Positions 27,275-37,542 of a stretch of DNA of 64,000 nucleotides are shown here, piece by piece. Each line of letters opens with the position of its first letter. The first letter of the stretch is position 1. The notes beneath the pieces are model-generated. The model saw only the letters and a program-made list of their open reading frames with translations, was not told where the DNA came from and did not search any database. Position numbers and translations under genes: made by a program. Source of the stretch: OLB4 sp002050165 (GTDB taxonomy: Bacteria > Bacteroidota > Ignavibacteria > Tepidaquicellales > Tepidaquicellaceae); contig SZPC01000001.1 in NCBI GenBank assembly GCA_030263475.1, positions 62,001 through 126,000 of the forward strand, in the 5' to 3' direction.

Positions 27275-27925
27275 GTGAAATTCTGCATTGTCTTTATATT
27301 CATGATGTCTATTGCAGTATCTTTGACTGCTCAGGAAACCGTTAATGAAGGATATTTATTAAGTGATAAAAGGTTAGCGAGTGAACATATTTTAAAACAT
27401 GAGAGTCAAAAGCCTTACTCAATTTCAGGATTATTCATTTCACCAAATATAGGAATTTCATTTCCAATTCAGGACTTTGGTAAGAATTCCCGTGCAGCAT
27501 TTACATTTGGAGGAAAAATAGAATTTGCTTCATCTGATCTTTTCCCTTTCTTTATCGGCGGATACTTCCAATATCAAAAACATTCAGGCGCTGAAGAGTT
27601 CAAAGCGACAAACCGGATTGAAGTATTAGAGACAACTATAACACAATTTGGTGGTAGCGTTGATGTTTTACTTACACAGCTGTTACCAAATTATTTCACA
27701 ATGCCTGTCGCATCACTTGAAGTCGGACAGCTAAGCATTAAACGAGTTGTCACACCGGCTGAGAATAATCCGGATTTGTTGCTTTCAGATAGCAAAATAG
27801 GAGTCTCAGCAGGTTTAGGGTTTACAATTTTCATTTTCGATATTGTTGGAAAATATACCTACGCCGGAGAATATTCATCAATCAATATAAATACAAGATT
27901 TCATTTTCCACTTATAAAATTTTAA
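27275..27925 (+). CDS. Small exported outer-membrane-like protein
   Basis: A 216-residue protein with a signal peptide (cleavage expected after SLTA, before QE) and a mature part rich in alternating hydrophobic strands, as in small outer-membrane barrels: GLFISPNIGISFPIQDFG, FFIGGYFQYQ, and the C-terminal INTRFHFPLIKF ending in Phe. No family was recognised. The GTG start follows the DUF2520 gene by three bases, making it the last gene of the 23431-27925 run. The 3' end overlaps the convergent glycosyltransferase by four bases. Confidence 0.7.
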   Translation: MKFCIVFIFMMSIAVSLTAQETVNEGYLLSDKRLASEHILKHESQKPYSISGLFISPNIGISFPIQDFGKNSRAAFTFGGKIEFASSDLFPFFIGGYFQYQKHSGAEEFKATNRIEVLETTITQFGGSVDVLLTQLLPNYFTMPVASLEVGQLSIKRVVTPAENNPDLLLSDSKIGVSAGLGFTIFIFDIVGKYTYAGEYSSININTRFHFPLIKF

Positions 27926-29022
27926 TATTTCCGTCCCTTCCATTTAATTTTATTCCCTAAAACAAACGTAAACGGCAGTAAAAGTCCATATAAAGCGAAA
28001 TAAATTTGGAAGTGAATAAAATATTTCAACAATCCGGTACTTTTATATATTTTCAAAAGCGGTATTAGAAGAATCAATTCGGAGACAAACTTTATTCCAA
28101 CCATTGTGAAATAGAATGCGGGAGGTGTGAAGAAAATTCCTGTGAGTAAATAAAGATTTGCGATATACAATTCAATCCCGGTAATATATCCAAATGGTCT
28201 GATTCCCAATCCACCTCTGAACCAGCGTTTTTTCTGATTGAAAAGAGCTCGCAAATCCGCGCAGGGTTGTGAAGTTACCACATTTCTATCATCTGTAGGG
28301 AATTTTATCTTAACATTTTTAATTGAGTCAATAGCCCTCATTAATGCGAGGTCTTCTGTAACTGAGAATCCGATTTTTTCGAAACCGCCGAGTTGCATGT
28401 AGATATCTTTTCGAAATGAAATATTATTTCCGATACAACTAAGAATTCGCCCGATCCCACAACTCGATGATGCCAGTGAAAGCAAATAAATAAAATCCAA
28501 AGCCTGAAGTTTATCGAACAACTTTTGATTTGTATCGATTGTTGTGAACCCGTTAACCATTGCAGTTGAAGTATCATAGTAAGATGACATAGATTTCACC
28601 CATTCGCTTTGAACCGTACAATCAGCGTCAGTTGTTATGACTATCTCGCCACGGCAGAGTCTGATTGCAGTATCAAGTGCGTTCGCCTTTCCTTTCAAGT
28701 TTGATGTTTCGGTACGGTTAGAGTCTATTACTTTTATTCGGCTATCACCCTGAGATTCTTTAATCATAATCTCCTTTGTGTTATCGTCAGATTTATCATT
28801 TACGAGTATGATTTCGAGTGTACCTTCATATTTAATTTCTTTCAGCGATTGAATACATCTTGCAATTACATCCTTTTCATTTTTTGCAGCTACAATCAGG
28901 CTGACTGAGGGAGGATTCTTTAATGAAAATTTTTCTAATGTAGTTGAAATTCGCAATCCTTTTAGAAAGTAAAGATGGAGTGCGAGGTAAGTTATAAAAA
29001 ATACTGAAATGAATATTTCCAT
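27922..29022 (-). CDS. Family 2 glycosyltransferase with membrane helices
   Basis: A 366-residue processive-type GT2 enzyme. It has an N-terminal membrane anchor and a GT-A domain with SLIVAAKNEKDVI, ILVNDKSDDNT and the metal-binding DAD in ITTDADC. The acceptor and product motifs are seen in TEDLALMRA and QKKRW, followed by three or four C-terminal membrane segments. This matches the cellulose-synthase-like or BcsA/HAS-type subfamily. The sugar and acceptor are unknown, and no polysaccharide cluster surrounds it. It lies 59 bases after the M6-like gene, with a terminator in that gap, so it likely has its own promoter or low read-through expression. Confidence 0.88.
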   Translation of the reverse strand: MEIFISVFFITYLALHLYFLKGLRISTTLEKFSLKNPPSVSLIVAAKNEKDVIARCIQSLKEIKYEGTLEIILVNDKSDDNTKEIMIKESQGDSRIKVIDSNRTETSNLKGKANALDTAIRLCRGEIVITTDADCTVQSEWVKSMSSYYDTSTAMVNGFTTIDTNQKLFDKLQALDFIYLLSLASSSCGIGRILSCIGNNISFRKDIYMQLGGFEKIGFSVTEDLALMRAIDSIKNVKIKFPTDDRNVVTSQPCADLRALFNQKKRWFRGGLGIRPFGYITGIELYIANLYLLTGIFFTPPAFYFTMVGIKFVSELILLIPLLKIYKSTGLLKYFIHFQIYFALYGLLLPFTFVLGNKIKWKGRKY

Positions 29023-29026
29023 TAAT

Positions 29027-29060
29027 AAAAAAGGTGAATAACCTCACAAGATAATTCACC
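29027..29060 (-). terminator. Intrinsic terminator after the M6-like gene
   Basis: On the minus strand GGTGAAT (29060-29054) pairs with ATTCACC (29039-29033) across a 14-base loop and is followed by six T. It lies between the M6-like gene and the glycosyltransferase. Confidence 0.6.
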
Positions 29061-29081
29061 ATAAGATAGAATTGAATACAG

Positions 29082-32000
29082 TTATTTTACAACAGCAATT
29101 TTAATAATTCTCGTTACTTCGGAACCATCAATATTTGCAGTTATCACGCCATAGTACACGCCACTCTGAACATTGCCTGCATCCCAGAGGATCTCGTTTT
29201 CTGAATTGGAAAATGCCGGTCCGTTAAGTTCTGTTACAAGTTCACCGGAGAGGTCAAGGATTTTTATTTTCACGTCAGAGGCAATTCCATTAATGAAATA
29301 CCGAATATAAGTTTTTCCATCATAAACCGGATTTGGCCAATTATATACCTTAGATTCAGGTAATTTACTCGTAAAGCCGGGTGAATGTGCATTTCCTGTG
29401 TAATTATGATTGGATAATGATTCGTTACCCAGATAATTTTTCCAATACACATTTTCAGGTTTGTATTGATGATTAGTTCTGAAGGCGTAAAGAAATCCAT
29501 CGTTACCCAAAACGGCCAGACCAAAGTATCCATCTGCATTTAATATTGCAGGAGTAGAAATTGTTTTAGAGGAAACAAGCAGTGGAAATCCATTTAATAT
29601 TTTCCCGTTTACACCGTAAGCGTAAAGATTGCCGTCTGATGTTACAAAAAGTAACTCGGAGATACCATCGTCATTTATATCGGCCACACTTATTCCGGAT
29701 GAAATATTCCGGTCAAAGTTGATAGGGAAGTTATCAACCAGAACACCGTTAGAGTTAATTGCAAAAATTGTACTGTCAGCAACAAAAATTATTTCTTGTC
29801 GTCCGTCCCTGTTCAAATCTGCAAGTACAGGCGATGAATTTATAGCGGAATAGTTGTAAGATATTTTAATTTGATTACCGTTTAAGATTAATCTGTTATT
29901 TAAATCCGTTGTCAGAATATCCTGAGAAGTAGCAGTTGAAATATTTCCCGTAACCAAATATTTAAAATTGCCGTTAATAACCGAAAATGAATCTGTTACA
30001 TTTTGAGAGAAAGCAATTACAGAACCCTGAATGGAATCAACCCTAACTTCGGTTAGGTTTTGATCGTAACTATTTATCACACCGGTGTTGAAACCAAGAT
30101 AGACAGCACCTCTATTCTGTAATACTAACGAAGGTGCGGATACTGTTCCGCTATTTAATATTCTGGAATTCGAGATACCGTTGCTGTTGTATGATTTTAA
30201 TTCAGAGTCACTAATTGCAAATAAAGTGTTTACAGATTCACCACGCAATATTGACGGTATAAATTTACCTGCCTCAGGAATAAGTACAGCAGTTCCACCA
30301 ATACTTGAGCCATTAAGATTGAATCCGTAAACGTTATTATTCGAATTTGCAAAAATTTGATCGCCCGAAACATTCATGAAATCGAATGCAATTACTTGTG
30401 AATTTCCTGTTGTGTCAACCGGAAGCCTAATTGGAAAACCTGCAAGTGGACTTATTATATCAGAACCAATTTTCACTCTGAAATTCATCGAAGGTGATAT
30501 TGTATCGAATTCCGTTATATAAATGAAATTATTTGCAAGAGAATATGAAAGCGAATTCGGAATTGAAGAAGGTGTGAATTCATTTTTATATATAGTTTCG
30601 GGAACTCCGTGGTAACCTTTAAACCAATAATCGTAAATCGTACCGTCACCGGTAATATCACCGAAAGGCGTACTGAAGGTAACACCGATAGTTTGAGATC
30701 CTTTTGCTTCTTCAAGTGATACGCCTCTTCTTTTGATGTTATTGTTAATAGAGTTACTGGAGATATTTTCATCTATCACATTTTCATCTATATGCCAAAT
30801 AAGGATTCCACCTCTGAAGTTTGCAGTATCGTTAATTAATCCCGGCAGTGACCAATCAGGATTTGAAACATCAGTAACATTGCCCCGGATCTTATCAATG
30901 TTGAAACTTTCAAAGCCTGAAATATCCTGAGTGTAAACATTTGAATCGTTAAAAGAACGGTTACGGGTATAAATTTTAAGTCCATTGTGATAAGGATCAC
31001 GGTTGCGATTTTCAATTAAAAAATATTCCCGACTGCTGATAAGCACTTTGAATATAGTTGAATCTGTGAAGTTTCCCGTTGAAGATTCTTTGATATTCAA
31101 CAACTGGTTACCTGAACTAATAACAATCGGTTCTTTAAATCCGAGATAAACCTTTTCCCATGCAGAGGGCTCAGGCGGGAATATACCGTTATAACTAAAT
31201 ATTGATTGGCCATCCATTAAACCAAATCTGCCGATTGCAGTTCGACCAGTCTGAGTATTGAACAAATCGGGCAATCCAAGGTAACTCCCGAATGTTGCGA
31301 CGAGTATTCCGTTTATTCCAAGGCGTAATAAATATTTACCACTTATCAAATCAAGTTCACGTAACTCATTTGATGGAATTACCATTGAGTTTTGAATTTT
31401 AAAACCACTATTGGTGACATAACCATCGTAGGTATCTCCATAAAATTCTTTTAAATTTTTCAACCCAAGATAAACACTCGGTAAATCAAACGGAGTAGGA
31501 TCGAAACCAAGAACGGACTTAAGGTCAACATCTCTACCCGTTCCGGCATGAAAAATGACGAATGCAGTCTTGCTTTGCTCGTATTGCGAAAAGTCAATTT
31601 GATGTTCAGCGATTGTCCATGCATCTGTAAAGAGATCACCGAGCCGTCTGAAATCAGGTTCATTATCCCGTGGTGAGTATTCCTCCATTTTTTTGGGAAG
31701 CGTAATCACTTGTCCGAGTAAATCAAATTTCACCTTTAGTTTTCCGTCAGACGCTTTATCCCAATAATTGATTAAAAATTTCAAATGGTCCGCAAAGTAA
31801 GCGCTATCGTAAGGCGGGGAGTCAATTACAGTATCGCGTTGCAACGTTGCATTATAATATTTATCTGACAGGTCAAATTTTCCGTTACCGGTTGTGAATG
31901 AATTATCGTCTTCCTGAAACTGTACTAGAATTGCCACTACATTAATCGAATCAGTTTGCGATACATCGAAGCGTGGTGTTAAATATGAATTTTCGTTACC

Positions 32001-32114
32001 GAATTTTAGCGGATGTGATAATTCAAATTGTAAATTTTTTAATTCCTGAGCCTTAACTGAATGAGATAGGAAAGCATAAAGGAAAATGACAAGGAAGAAT
32101 TTATTTCTGAACAT
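29082..32114 (-). CDS. M6-metalloprotease-like secreted protein with destroyed active site, repeat domain and T9SS sorting domain
   Basis: A 1010-residue exported protein. The signal peptide fits the ATG at 32114 (MFRNKFFLVIFLYAFLSHSVKA) better than the longer frame from 32174. Residues of about 40-330 resemble M6/immune-inhibitor-A peptidases: VAILVQFQ, LKFLINYWDKASDGKL, YLGLPDLFNTQTG, GRFGLMDGQSIF and PSAWEKVYLGF. Where the family has HExxH just before YLGLPDL, this protein reads A273-T-F-G-S277, so both His and the Glu are gone. The second half has FG-GAP/VCBS-type repeats (DLNRDGRQEIIFV, DINDDGISELLFV), and the C-terminus is a T9SS sorting domain (YNWPNPVYDGKTYIRY). It lies just after porV. 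Confidence 0.85.
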   Translation of the reverse strand: MFRNKFFLVIFLYAFLSHSVKAQELKNLQFELSHPLKFGNENSYLTPRFDVSQTDSINVVAILVQFQEDDNSFTTGNGKFDLSDKYYNATLQRDTVIDSPPYDSAYFADHLKFLINYWDKASDGKLKVKFDLLGQVITLPKKMEEYSPRDNEPDFRRLGDLFTDAWTIAEHQIDFSQYEQSKTAFVIFHAGTGRDVDLKSVLGFDPTPFDLPSVYLGLKNLKEFYGDTYDGYVTNSGFKIQNSMVIPSNELRELDLISGKYLLRLGINGILVATFGSYLGLPDLFNTQTGRTAIGRFGLMDGQSIFSYNGIFPPEPSAWEKVYLGFKEPIVISSGNQLLNIKESSTGNFTDSTIFKVLISSREYFLIENRNRDPYHNGLKIYTRNRSFNDSNVYTQDISGFESFNIDKIRGNVTDVSNPDWSLPGLINDTANFRGGILIWHIDENVIDENISSNSINNNIKRRGVSLEEAKGSQTIGVTFSTPFGDITGDGTIYDYWFKGYHGVPETIYKNEFTPSSIPNSLSYSLANNFIYITEFDTISPSMNFRVKIGSDIISPLAGFPIRLPVDTTGNSQVIAFDFMNVSGDQIFANSNNNVYGFNLNGSSIGGTAVLIPEAGKFIPSILRGESVNTLFAISDSELKSYNSNGISNSRILNSGTVSAPSLVLQNRGAVYLGFNTGVINSYDQNLTEVRVDSIQGSVIAFSQNVTDSFSVINGNFKYLVTGNISTATSQDILTTDLNNRLILNGNQIKISYNYSAINSSPVLADLNRDGRQEIIFVADSTIFAINSNGVLVDNFPINFDRNISSGISVADINDDGISELLFVTSDGNLYAYGVNGKILNGFPLLVSSKTISTPAILNADGYFGLAVLGNDGFLYAFRTNHQYKPENVYWKNYLGNESLSNHNYTGNAHSPGFTSKLPESKVYNWPNPVYDGKTYIRYFINGIASDVKIKILDLSGELVTELNGPAFSNSENEILWDAGNVQSGVYYGVITANIDGSEVTRIIKIAVVK

Positions 32115-32130
32115 AAAGGGATTGATTATG

Positions 32131-32154
32131 AAAAAGGGGGAGACCAGCTCCCCC
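32131..32154 (-). terminator. Intrinsic terminator after porV
   Basis: On the minus strand GGGGGAG (32154-32148) pairs with CTCCCCC (32142-32136) over a five-base loop, followed by five T. It starts 7 bases after the porV stop and ends 17 bases before the M6-like start codon, leaving no room for a promoter between them. Confidence 0.75.
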
Positions 32155-32160
32155 GGAAAA

Positions 32161-33303
32161 TTAGAAATTTGCAATCAAGCCAAACCTGAGAGTATTGGCG
32201 AGTGGGTGATTATCAACGAGCGCATCAATATAGCTGAAATCGAAGCCATATTTGCTATATCTAATACCTGCGCCAAGGGTAATGAACCGCCTGTTACCGT
32301 TCGAGGGGTCTTCGTAAAAGAAGCCGGCTCTGAGTGCAATCAGCCTCGGAGCGCCGTACCAATATTCAACTCCGATTGAAGACTGGATAGTTTTTCCGAT
32401 GCCGTTTATACCACCCTTCCAGGAAGTAAACAACGCCTCATAAAAGGGATCGGATGCCGGATTGCCGTTTTCGTCGGTAAATCTGTTAACTAACAACTTT
32501 GAGAAGTCAGCTGCCAAGGTGATCTCATTACCTTCATTTTTTAATATCTGATATGCAATCCCGAGCCTAAGATTAGTTGGTATAGGATCGGCCTGATCAG
32601 CGTCAACATAAGAGATCTTTGGACCGAGATTTGATAAGTTCAAACCGATTGACAATTTATCTTTTAAAAATTTCGGTCCGCCTGATGGTCGCCACATTCC
32701 AGATAAATCAAAACTCGTTGTAAATGCTGTACCAGTTCCGCGTTCATTTCCAACCTGAAGGTCACCCGGAGAAAGTCTGCTGTATATAAATCTTGTGGTA
32801 ACTCCGACTCCCCAGTCATTTGATAACTTTGTTCCGTACCCGACAGCAAAAGCAAGTTCGTACGCCTTGTAGTTTCTTGAAGGGTCAGTGTTACCAAGTT
32901 CGTCAGTATAAATAATCTCACCGATATTCAGGTAGGTAAGACTTGCTCCTAACGTACCGTTAAGTTCCGGTACATATTTCTTTGAAGCAACAAAATCATA
33001 AAACAGATCTCCGATACCAAGGCCAGCTAACCATGGAGAGTGAGTGAAGTTAATCTCCAAATCACTGTCGGTTTGAAATGATAGACCGGCTGGATTCCAG
33101 TGCATGGCAGTTGCATCATCTGCAATACCGGCTCCGGATTCTCCCATGCCGGAAAACCTTGAGTTTGGCCCGATTAATAGAAATGGAACACCGGTTGAAA
33201 CTGCATTGGTATTTTGTGCTGAAATATCAGGTATTACTGTTATCATGAATAAAAATATCAATATCAGATGAAGCGCACTGTTTTTAATTTTTTGAATGTT
33301 CAA
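32161..33303 (-). CDS. porV: PorV (LptO), type IX secretion outer-membrane shuttle protein
   Basis: A 380-residue PorV/PorQ-family barrel of the FadL type. The signal peptide ends near ISAQN, and the family signature SRFSGMGESGAGIADDATAMHWNPAGL follows. The C-terminus ends in Phe (RFGLIANF), as outer-membrane barrels do. In T9SS, PorV carries cargo from the Sov translocon to the PorU-PorZ attachment complex. The start is a TTG backed by a good GGAGG 8 bases upstream. It follows porU by 25 bases, so the two are likely cotranscribed. Confidence 0.92.
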   Translation of the reverse strand: MNIQKIKNSALHLILIFLFMITVIPDISAQNTNAVSTGVPFLLIGPNSRFSGMGESGAGIADDATAMHWNPAGLSFQTDSDLEINFTHSPWLAGLGIGDLFYDFVASKKYVPELNGTLGASLTYLNIGEIIYTDELGNTDPSRNYKAYELAFAVGYGTKLSNDWGVGVTTRFIYSRLSPGDLQVGNERGTGTAFTTSFDLSGMWRPSGGPKFLKDKLSIGLNLSNLGPKISYVDADQADPIPTNLRLGIAYQILKNEGNEITLAADFSKLLVNRFTDENGNPASDPFYEALFTSWKGGINGIGKTIQSSIGVEYWYGAPRLIALRAGFFYEDPSNGNRRFITLGAGIRYSKYGFDFSYIDALVDNHPLANTLRFGLIANF

Positions 33304-33328
33304 ATTATTCCTCCGTTTGATGAATTTT

Positions 33329-36300
33329 TTAATTTAATACGGCAATTTTACCGGTTGTTGTATTGGTATAATCGCCGCTTTGTGTCTTTATAGTTATACG
33401 ATAAATGTAAGTTCCATTTGCGATTGCGTCGCCATCATTATCACGACCATCCCAAGGTATGGAGACAAACTTATCTGTAATATTTAATTGATTCAATTCT
33501 TTTATCATTCTTCCGCTAACTGTGTAAATCTTTATTTCAACGTCAATATTAGAGTCGAAGTTGTGTTGAAACATGAACTCAGTTTTATCTCTCATCGGGT
33601 TAGGGTAATTATATACATCCGCAAGAACCAACTCAGAATTATTTGAAACACGGAACGAAATAGTTTCAGAAGCTGAATTGTTATATGTATCCCATGCAGT
33701 TACCTTCAAGTTGTAATCGCCGTCTATCAGGTTTGTAAGCGGATATTCAAGAGTACCATTCTGGTAATTTGAAGTTGAGTTATAATAGTTTGTGAGATCA
33801 ATCTTCTGGTCAGGATCATTATTTAACATTGCCTCTATCTTATGCCCGATGGTTCCGGTAAGATTTATACCTGATTCATCGTAAAAGTCCGCAATGATTT
33901 TAGTATTTTGATTAACGATATCGCCGCTTCTGAAATTTCTATCACCAAGAAATAGACCAATTTCCGGACTGACGGTATCAATCGGAGCATTTGTATCCAA
34001 TCCGTTCAGAATAAACTTATTGGAATAACCTGAACCGTCAGTTGTCTGGTTATTGAAATAAGCCAGAATTTTTCCATTTCCGGTAGCATAGGATATATCC
34101 TTTGGAACGACGAATTCAATTGTCCACAATCCATTTTCTACAGTTGTATTCCCTGTGAACAGTTTTCCGCCATCCAGTCTGAACCTGAACGGAATGCCGA
34201 AATCGAAATAAGTAATATGTCTCTCAACATCAAAAACCTTTATTGAAATTGAACCGTTGAACGTATTCCAAAATGTGGAGTCGGGATATAAAATCCTTCC
34301 AGATAGTTTAACTTTCTGAAGCGCCTTAATTTCTGCGGTATCGCTTCCGGTGTAATTATTAATACTGTCAATAACCGTGAAATATTGTGGAATATCAACC
34401 CTCACGGTTGGGTCAGAAAGTAAAAAGAACTTGGCGGAATTACTGTTTGCAAGTCCAACCAGTTGCTTTGCGAGGTAAATGGATTTTCCGATTCTGATTG
34501 GCAGGTTCAGAGTATCTTTCAGGTTCATAAAGTGATTCCATACAGCTTCATTGAAAGCAGCATTAGGAGAGCTGTAAACCGGCCTTGAAGCAGCAAGTAC
34601 ACCAATTGCGCCACGTTCCCGGATGTTTACAAGCTCTTCACCAGCGCTAAGTGAGAACGGATCATCAAATCTGGCAAGGTCGCAACTTGGAATTGTTACG
34701 AACGGATATTTCCCTTTGTTTACTAATCTGGGAATTGAAGTCTGTCTCTCAAATATTTGTTCATGTGCCCAAAGGTCAGTACTACCGTGACCGACATAAT
34801 TTATTACGAGCCTCCCTTCGTTCCAGCCGTTAATAATATCTTCGTTCGCCTGTGGTTTCCTTCTACCCTGTGGCGTTACAGTAGTGGGATAAGTAACAAT
34901 ATAAATTTTTTGTTTCTCAAAGTCCGGAGGAGTCATATTTTCTGCAATTATTTCGGATTGGAATGTGTGAATATTCCCCTCGCCACCACCGGTCTGCGAG
35001 GTTGTCCAACCGTCGTCAGCTACGTACATATTGGTTTTTTTCCAAATTCCATTATTGGAACCTGATTCGTATTCAATAATTTTCTGGACAACGTTATTTG
35101 CTTCATCGAGGGAGTTAACGCACAACCTGCCAGTAGCCATATCAGGTTTGCCGGGTTGAGGTTCAACATAATTCTCATTGAACTCAATAAAGAAATCATC
35201 GCTTGGGTAACTGACAACTTCATCAACGTTAGGGGAGTCAGTTTGAATTGGTGGTAACCAGTTCCGTACCGGAACATTGTAAATATTCCTGAAGTCGTAT
35301 GTTCCGTCTCCAAGAAACATTACGTAAAACGGTGCTACGCTCCAATTGTAAAACGCATGTTTCAAGAAATTTCTAATCGCAACCGGATCTAATAAACCAC
35401 CACTGAACTCGTTATAAATCTGGTCTATGTCAATAACAATAGTTTTAATGTAATCAACACCTGGTGTTTCACGATGTTGTTTCAGCTTATATGCTGCCTC
35501 CATGAAATCCTTCGGTGAAATGATGATGAACGTTGCGCCTTCAGTTATTCCGCGCAAATTTTGATTGTCAATTCTTTGTGAAATACTTTTCGGAGTTAAA
35601 TAGTTATCGCCACCAATCGCAAAATATTCCCTTAAATAATTCGCATTGTGGTTTGACTGGAATACTGCAATCCCATTTGAATACGAAATGGGTACGATAA
35701 TTTTCGAATTGAAATTTTCTGATACATCGAAAATTCTTATATCCGGTGATGAGAAGGTTGAAATTTTATATTGTCCCATTCCGGTTAAATCAGGCGATCT
35801 GAAGTGAAAAACATTATTGACAGCGCTGTTATAAGTTCTGTTGTAGTTTAAATCATACCAGTCAACATAAGCAGAGGCAGTTGAAGTATTTTGACCGGTT
35901 GGAATTTCAAGCTTTAATATAGATAAATTTCCGGAAGGGAGGCTGTAACTCTTCGTAAATGTGTATGCATTTATATGAGCGAATTCACCGCCAACTCCAC
36001 CGATTTGAGTTATGTTATTAAATCCTGCACCATCGCTTACTTTAAAAGTAGTGGTTGAACTTGAAGCGTTTCCAAAGTTAAACTCGAGGTTAATTTCGCT
36101 TCCCGGTGAATATCCATGCAGTGTATTATTTGCAATATATGACTCGCCAAGCCCGATCCGCTGGCTAAACCAAAGCGTTCCGGTTGCGCCGAGGTTATTA
36201 ACGTCTGGATCGTCCCAAACGATTTCCGGGAAAGAGGTGAACTCAGGCACGTTTGGTTGATTGGGTGATTGAACAATCTCCATTCTTAAACCAAGGTTCC

Positions 36301-37384
36301 CACCATAAGTCAGGAAATAATAATTGGAATTAGAAAACGGATTATTGTAGTGTGATAATTTTTGGTTAGAATAATTATACTCAACGTCTCTCACAGATCT
36401 ACCAAAGAATAGGATGTAATCGCCATTATCAAAACTACCATCGTCTCCACCATAAACGAAAATGCTGTTCTCTATTATGTCTTCCGGTACTGGATCAGAA
36501 TTTTTAAAAGGTAATTTTGTCCCACCGTTACCGTAAAGTTTTAATGTACGTGGATCAATAGCAGAGGTATTTATTCCTACGGACTCGAGTAACGTTTTAT
36601 CAATTTTATAGATACCGGTTTCATTTATCTCGATTTTATAAAAATCGCCGTTTGCAAGTACACTGTTTGAAATCCCTGAACCACTGTTTTCATTGAATTG
36701 AACTGTTGACCAGTTTAATGCCTCTTTCCAGTTAAGTCCCGTATTGCTAAAAAATGAATATGCTTCCTTTGAGATAATACGATTAGATTTAACCGGTGAT
36801 CCGCCAAAGATAATTCTGAAACGGATGTATTCATACCTTCGAAGTGTTCTTGTAACCGGATTATATTGTAAGGGTGAAATTATTGCCGCACCGAAATATT
36901 TGTTTCTGAGGGAACCTGAAAATACCAATTCACCCGGATCTTTGGGGAAAAATGTATTAGTCGAATAAATCCCGTTATCCTTTTGATAGTTGTAGTCGAA
37001 ACTCATATCTCCTTTTCCCCTTACAATTTCGGGTACTGGATTTACTTCGATATTTTGAATATCTCTATATTTGTAATCTAGAAGTTCAATCCTGTTTCCT
37101 TCACTGACCGGTAGAAAAACGGGGAATATTCTTTGCGATAATTGTGGACTACCGGGTTTAAAATTCTCAATTCCTGAATTTAAAAAAGTAAGTGTACTAT
37201 TATATTGTGGAGTGAAGTCAACCGTGATAGATCGACTATCTGATGATACAATTTTATAATCTGATACTGAAATTGATTCGTTGGATGGCGTTGGATTCTT
37301 TACATCACGTTGTGCAATTAAATCACCGGCAAATGAAAAAATAAGAAAGGGTATTATATAAAGTAAGATTTTCAGGTTATTCAT
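33329..37384 (-). CDS. porU: PorU, type IX secretion sortase-like C25 protease
   Basis: A 1351-residue gingipain-type (peptidase C25) protein. The ATG at 37384 gives a clean signal peptide; an upstream ATG at 37423 does not. The catalytic pair is visible: H866 in NYVGHGS and C901 in TIPSCDLARF, 35 residues apart, as in known PorU. The C-terminus carries a T9SS sorting domain (YNYPNPMRDKTEFMF, then GTYIYRI). PorU removes the sorting domain of cargo proteins at the cell surface and attaches them to A-LPS. It is longer than Porphyromonas PorU (about 1158 residues, from memory). It heads the porU-porV operon. Confidence 0.92.
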   Translation of the reverse strand: MNNLKILLYIIPFLIFSFAGDLIAQRDVKNPTPSNESISVSDYKIVSSDSRSITVDFTPQYNSTLTFLNSGIENFKPGSPQLSQRIFPVFLPVSEGNRIELLDYKYRDIQNIEVNPVPEIVRGKGDMSFDYNYQKDNGIYSTNTFFPKDPGELVFSGSLRNKYFGAAIISPLQYNPVTRTLRRYEYIRFRIIFGGSPVKSNRIISKEAYSFFSNTGLNWKEALNWSTVQFNENSGSGISNSVLANGDFYKIEINETGIYKIDKTLLESVGINTSAIDPRTLKLYGNGGTKLPFKNSDPVPEDIIENSIFVYGGDDGSFDNGDYILFFGRSVRDVEYNYSNQKLSHYNNPFSNSNYYFLTYGGNLGLRMEIVQSPNQPNVPEFTSFPEIVWDDPDVNNLGATGTLWFSQRIGLGESYIANNTLHGYSPGSEINLEFNFGNASSSTTTFKVSDGAGFNNITQIGGVGGEFAHINAYTFTKSYSLPSGNLSILKLEIPTGQNTSTASAYVDWYDLNYNRTYNSAVNNVFHFRSPDLTGMGQYKISTFSSPDIRIFDVSENFNSKIIVPISYSNGIAVFQSNHNANYLREYFAIGGDNYLTPKSISQRIDNQNLRGITEGATFIIISPKDFMEAAYKLKQHRETPGVDYIKTIVIDIDQIYNEFSGGLLDPVAIRNFLKHAFYNWSVAPFYVMFLGDGTYDFRNIYNVPVRNWLPPIQTDSPNVDEVVSYPSDDFFIEFNENYVEPQPGKPDMATGRLCVNSLDEANNVVQKIIEYESGSNNGIWKKTNMYVADDGWTTSQTGGGEGNIHTFQSEIIAENMTPPDFEKQKIYIVTYPTTVTPQGRRKPQANEDIINGWNEGRLVINYVGHGSTDLWAHEQIFERQTSIPRLVNKGKYPFVTIPSCDLARFDDPFSLSAGEELVNIRERGAIGVLAASRPVYSSPNAAFNEAVWNHFMNLKDTLNLPIRIGKSIYLAKQLVGLANSNSAKFFLLSDPTVRVDIPQYFTVIDSINNYTGSDTAEIKALQKVKLSGRILYPDSTFWNTFNGSISIKVFDVERHITYFDFGIPFRFRLDGGKLFTGNTTVENGLWTIEFVVPKDISYATGNGKILAYFNNQTTDGSGYSNKFILNGLDTNAPIDTVSPEIGLFLGDRNFRSGDIVNQNTKIIADFYDESGINLTGTIGHKIEAMLNNDPDQKIDLTNYYNSTSNYQNGTLEYPLTNLIDGDYNLKVTAWDTYNNSASETISFRVSNNSELVLADVYNYPNPMRDKTEFMFQHNFDSNIDVEIKIYTVSGRMIKELNQLNITDKFVSIPWDGRDNDGDAIANGTYIYRITIKTQSGDYTNTTTGKIAVLN

Positions 37385-37542
37385 TACAAAAGGACATTTT
37401 TGCTTGATAAAATAAAAAACCATTTATTAAAGTTCTCATTTCCGGAATCTTCAAAAAATGGTTAAAATATTTTTTATATCAATAATTAAAATTAATAAAA
37501 TAATTGAAAATACTTAATAAATTTCTTCTCCTTTTTTAGTTT

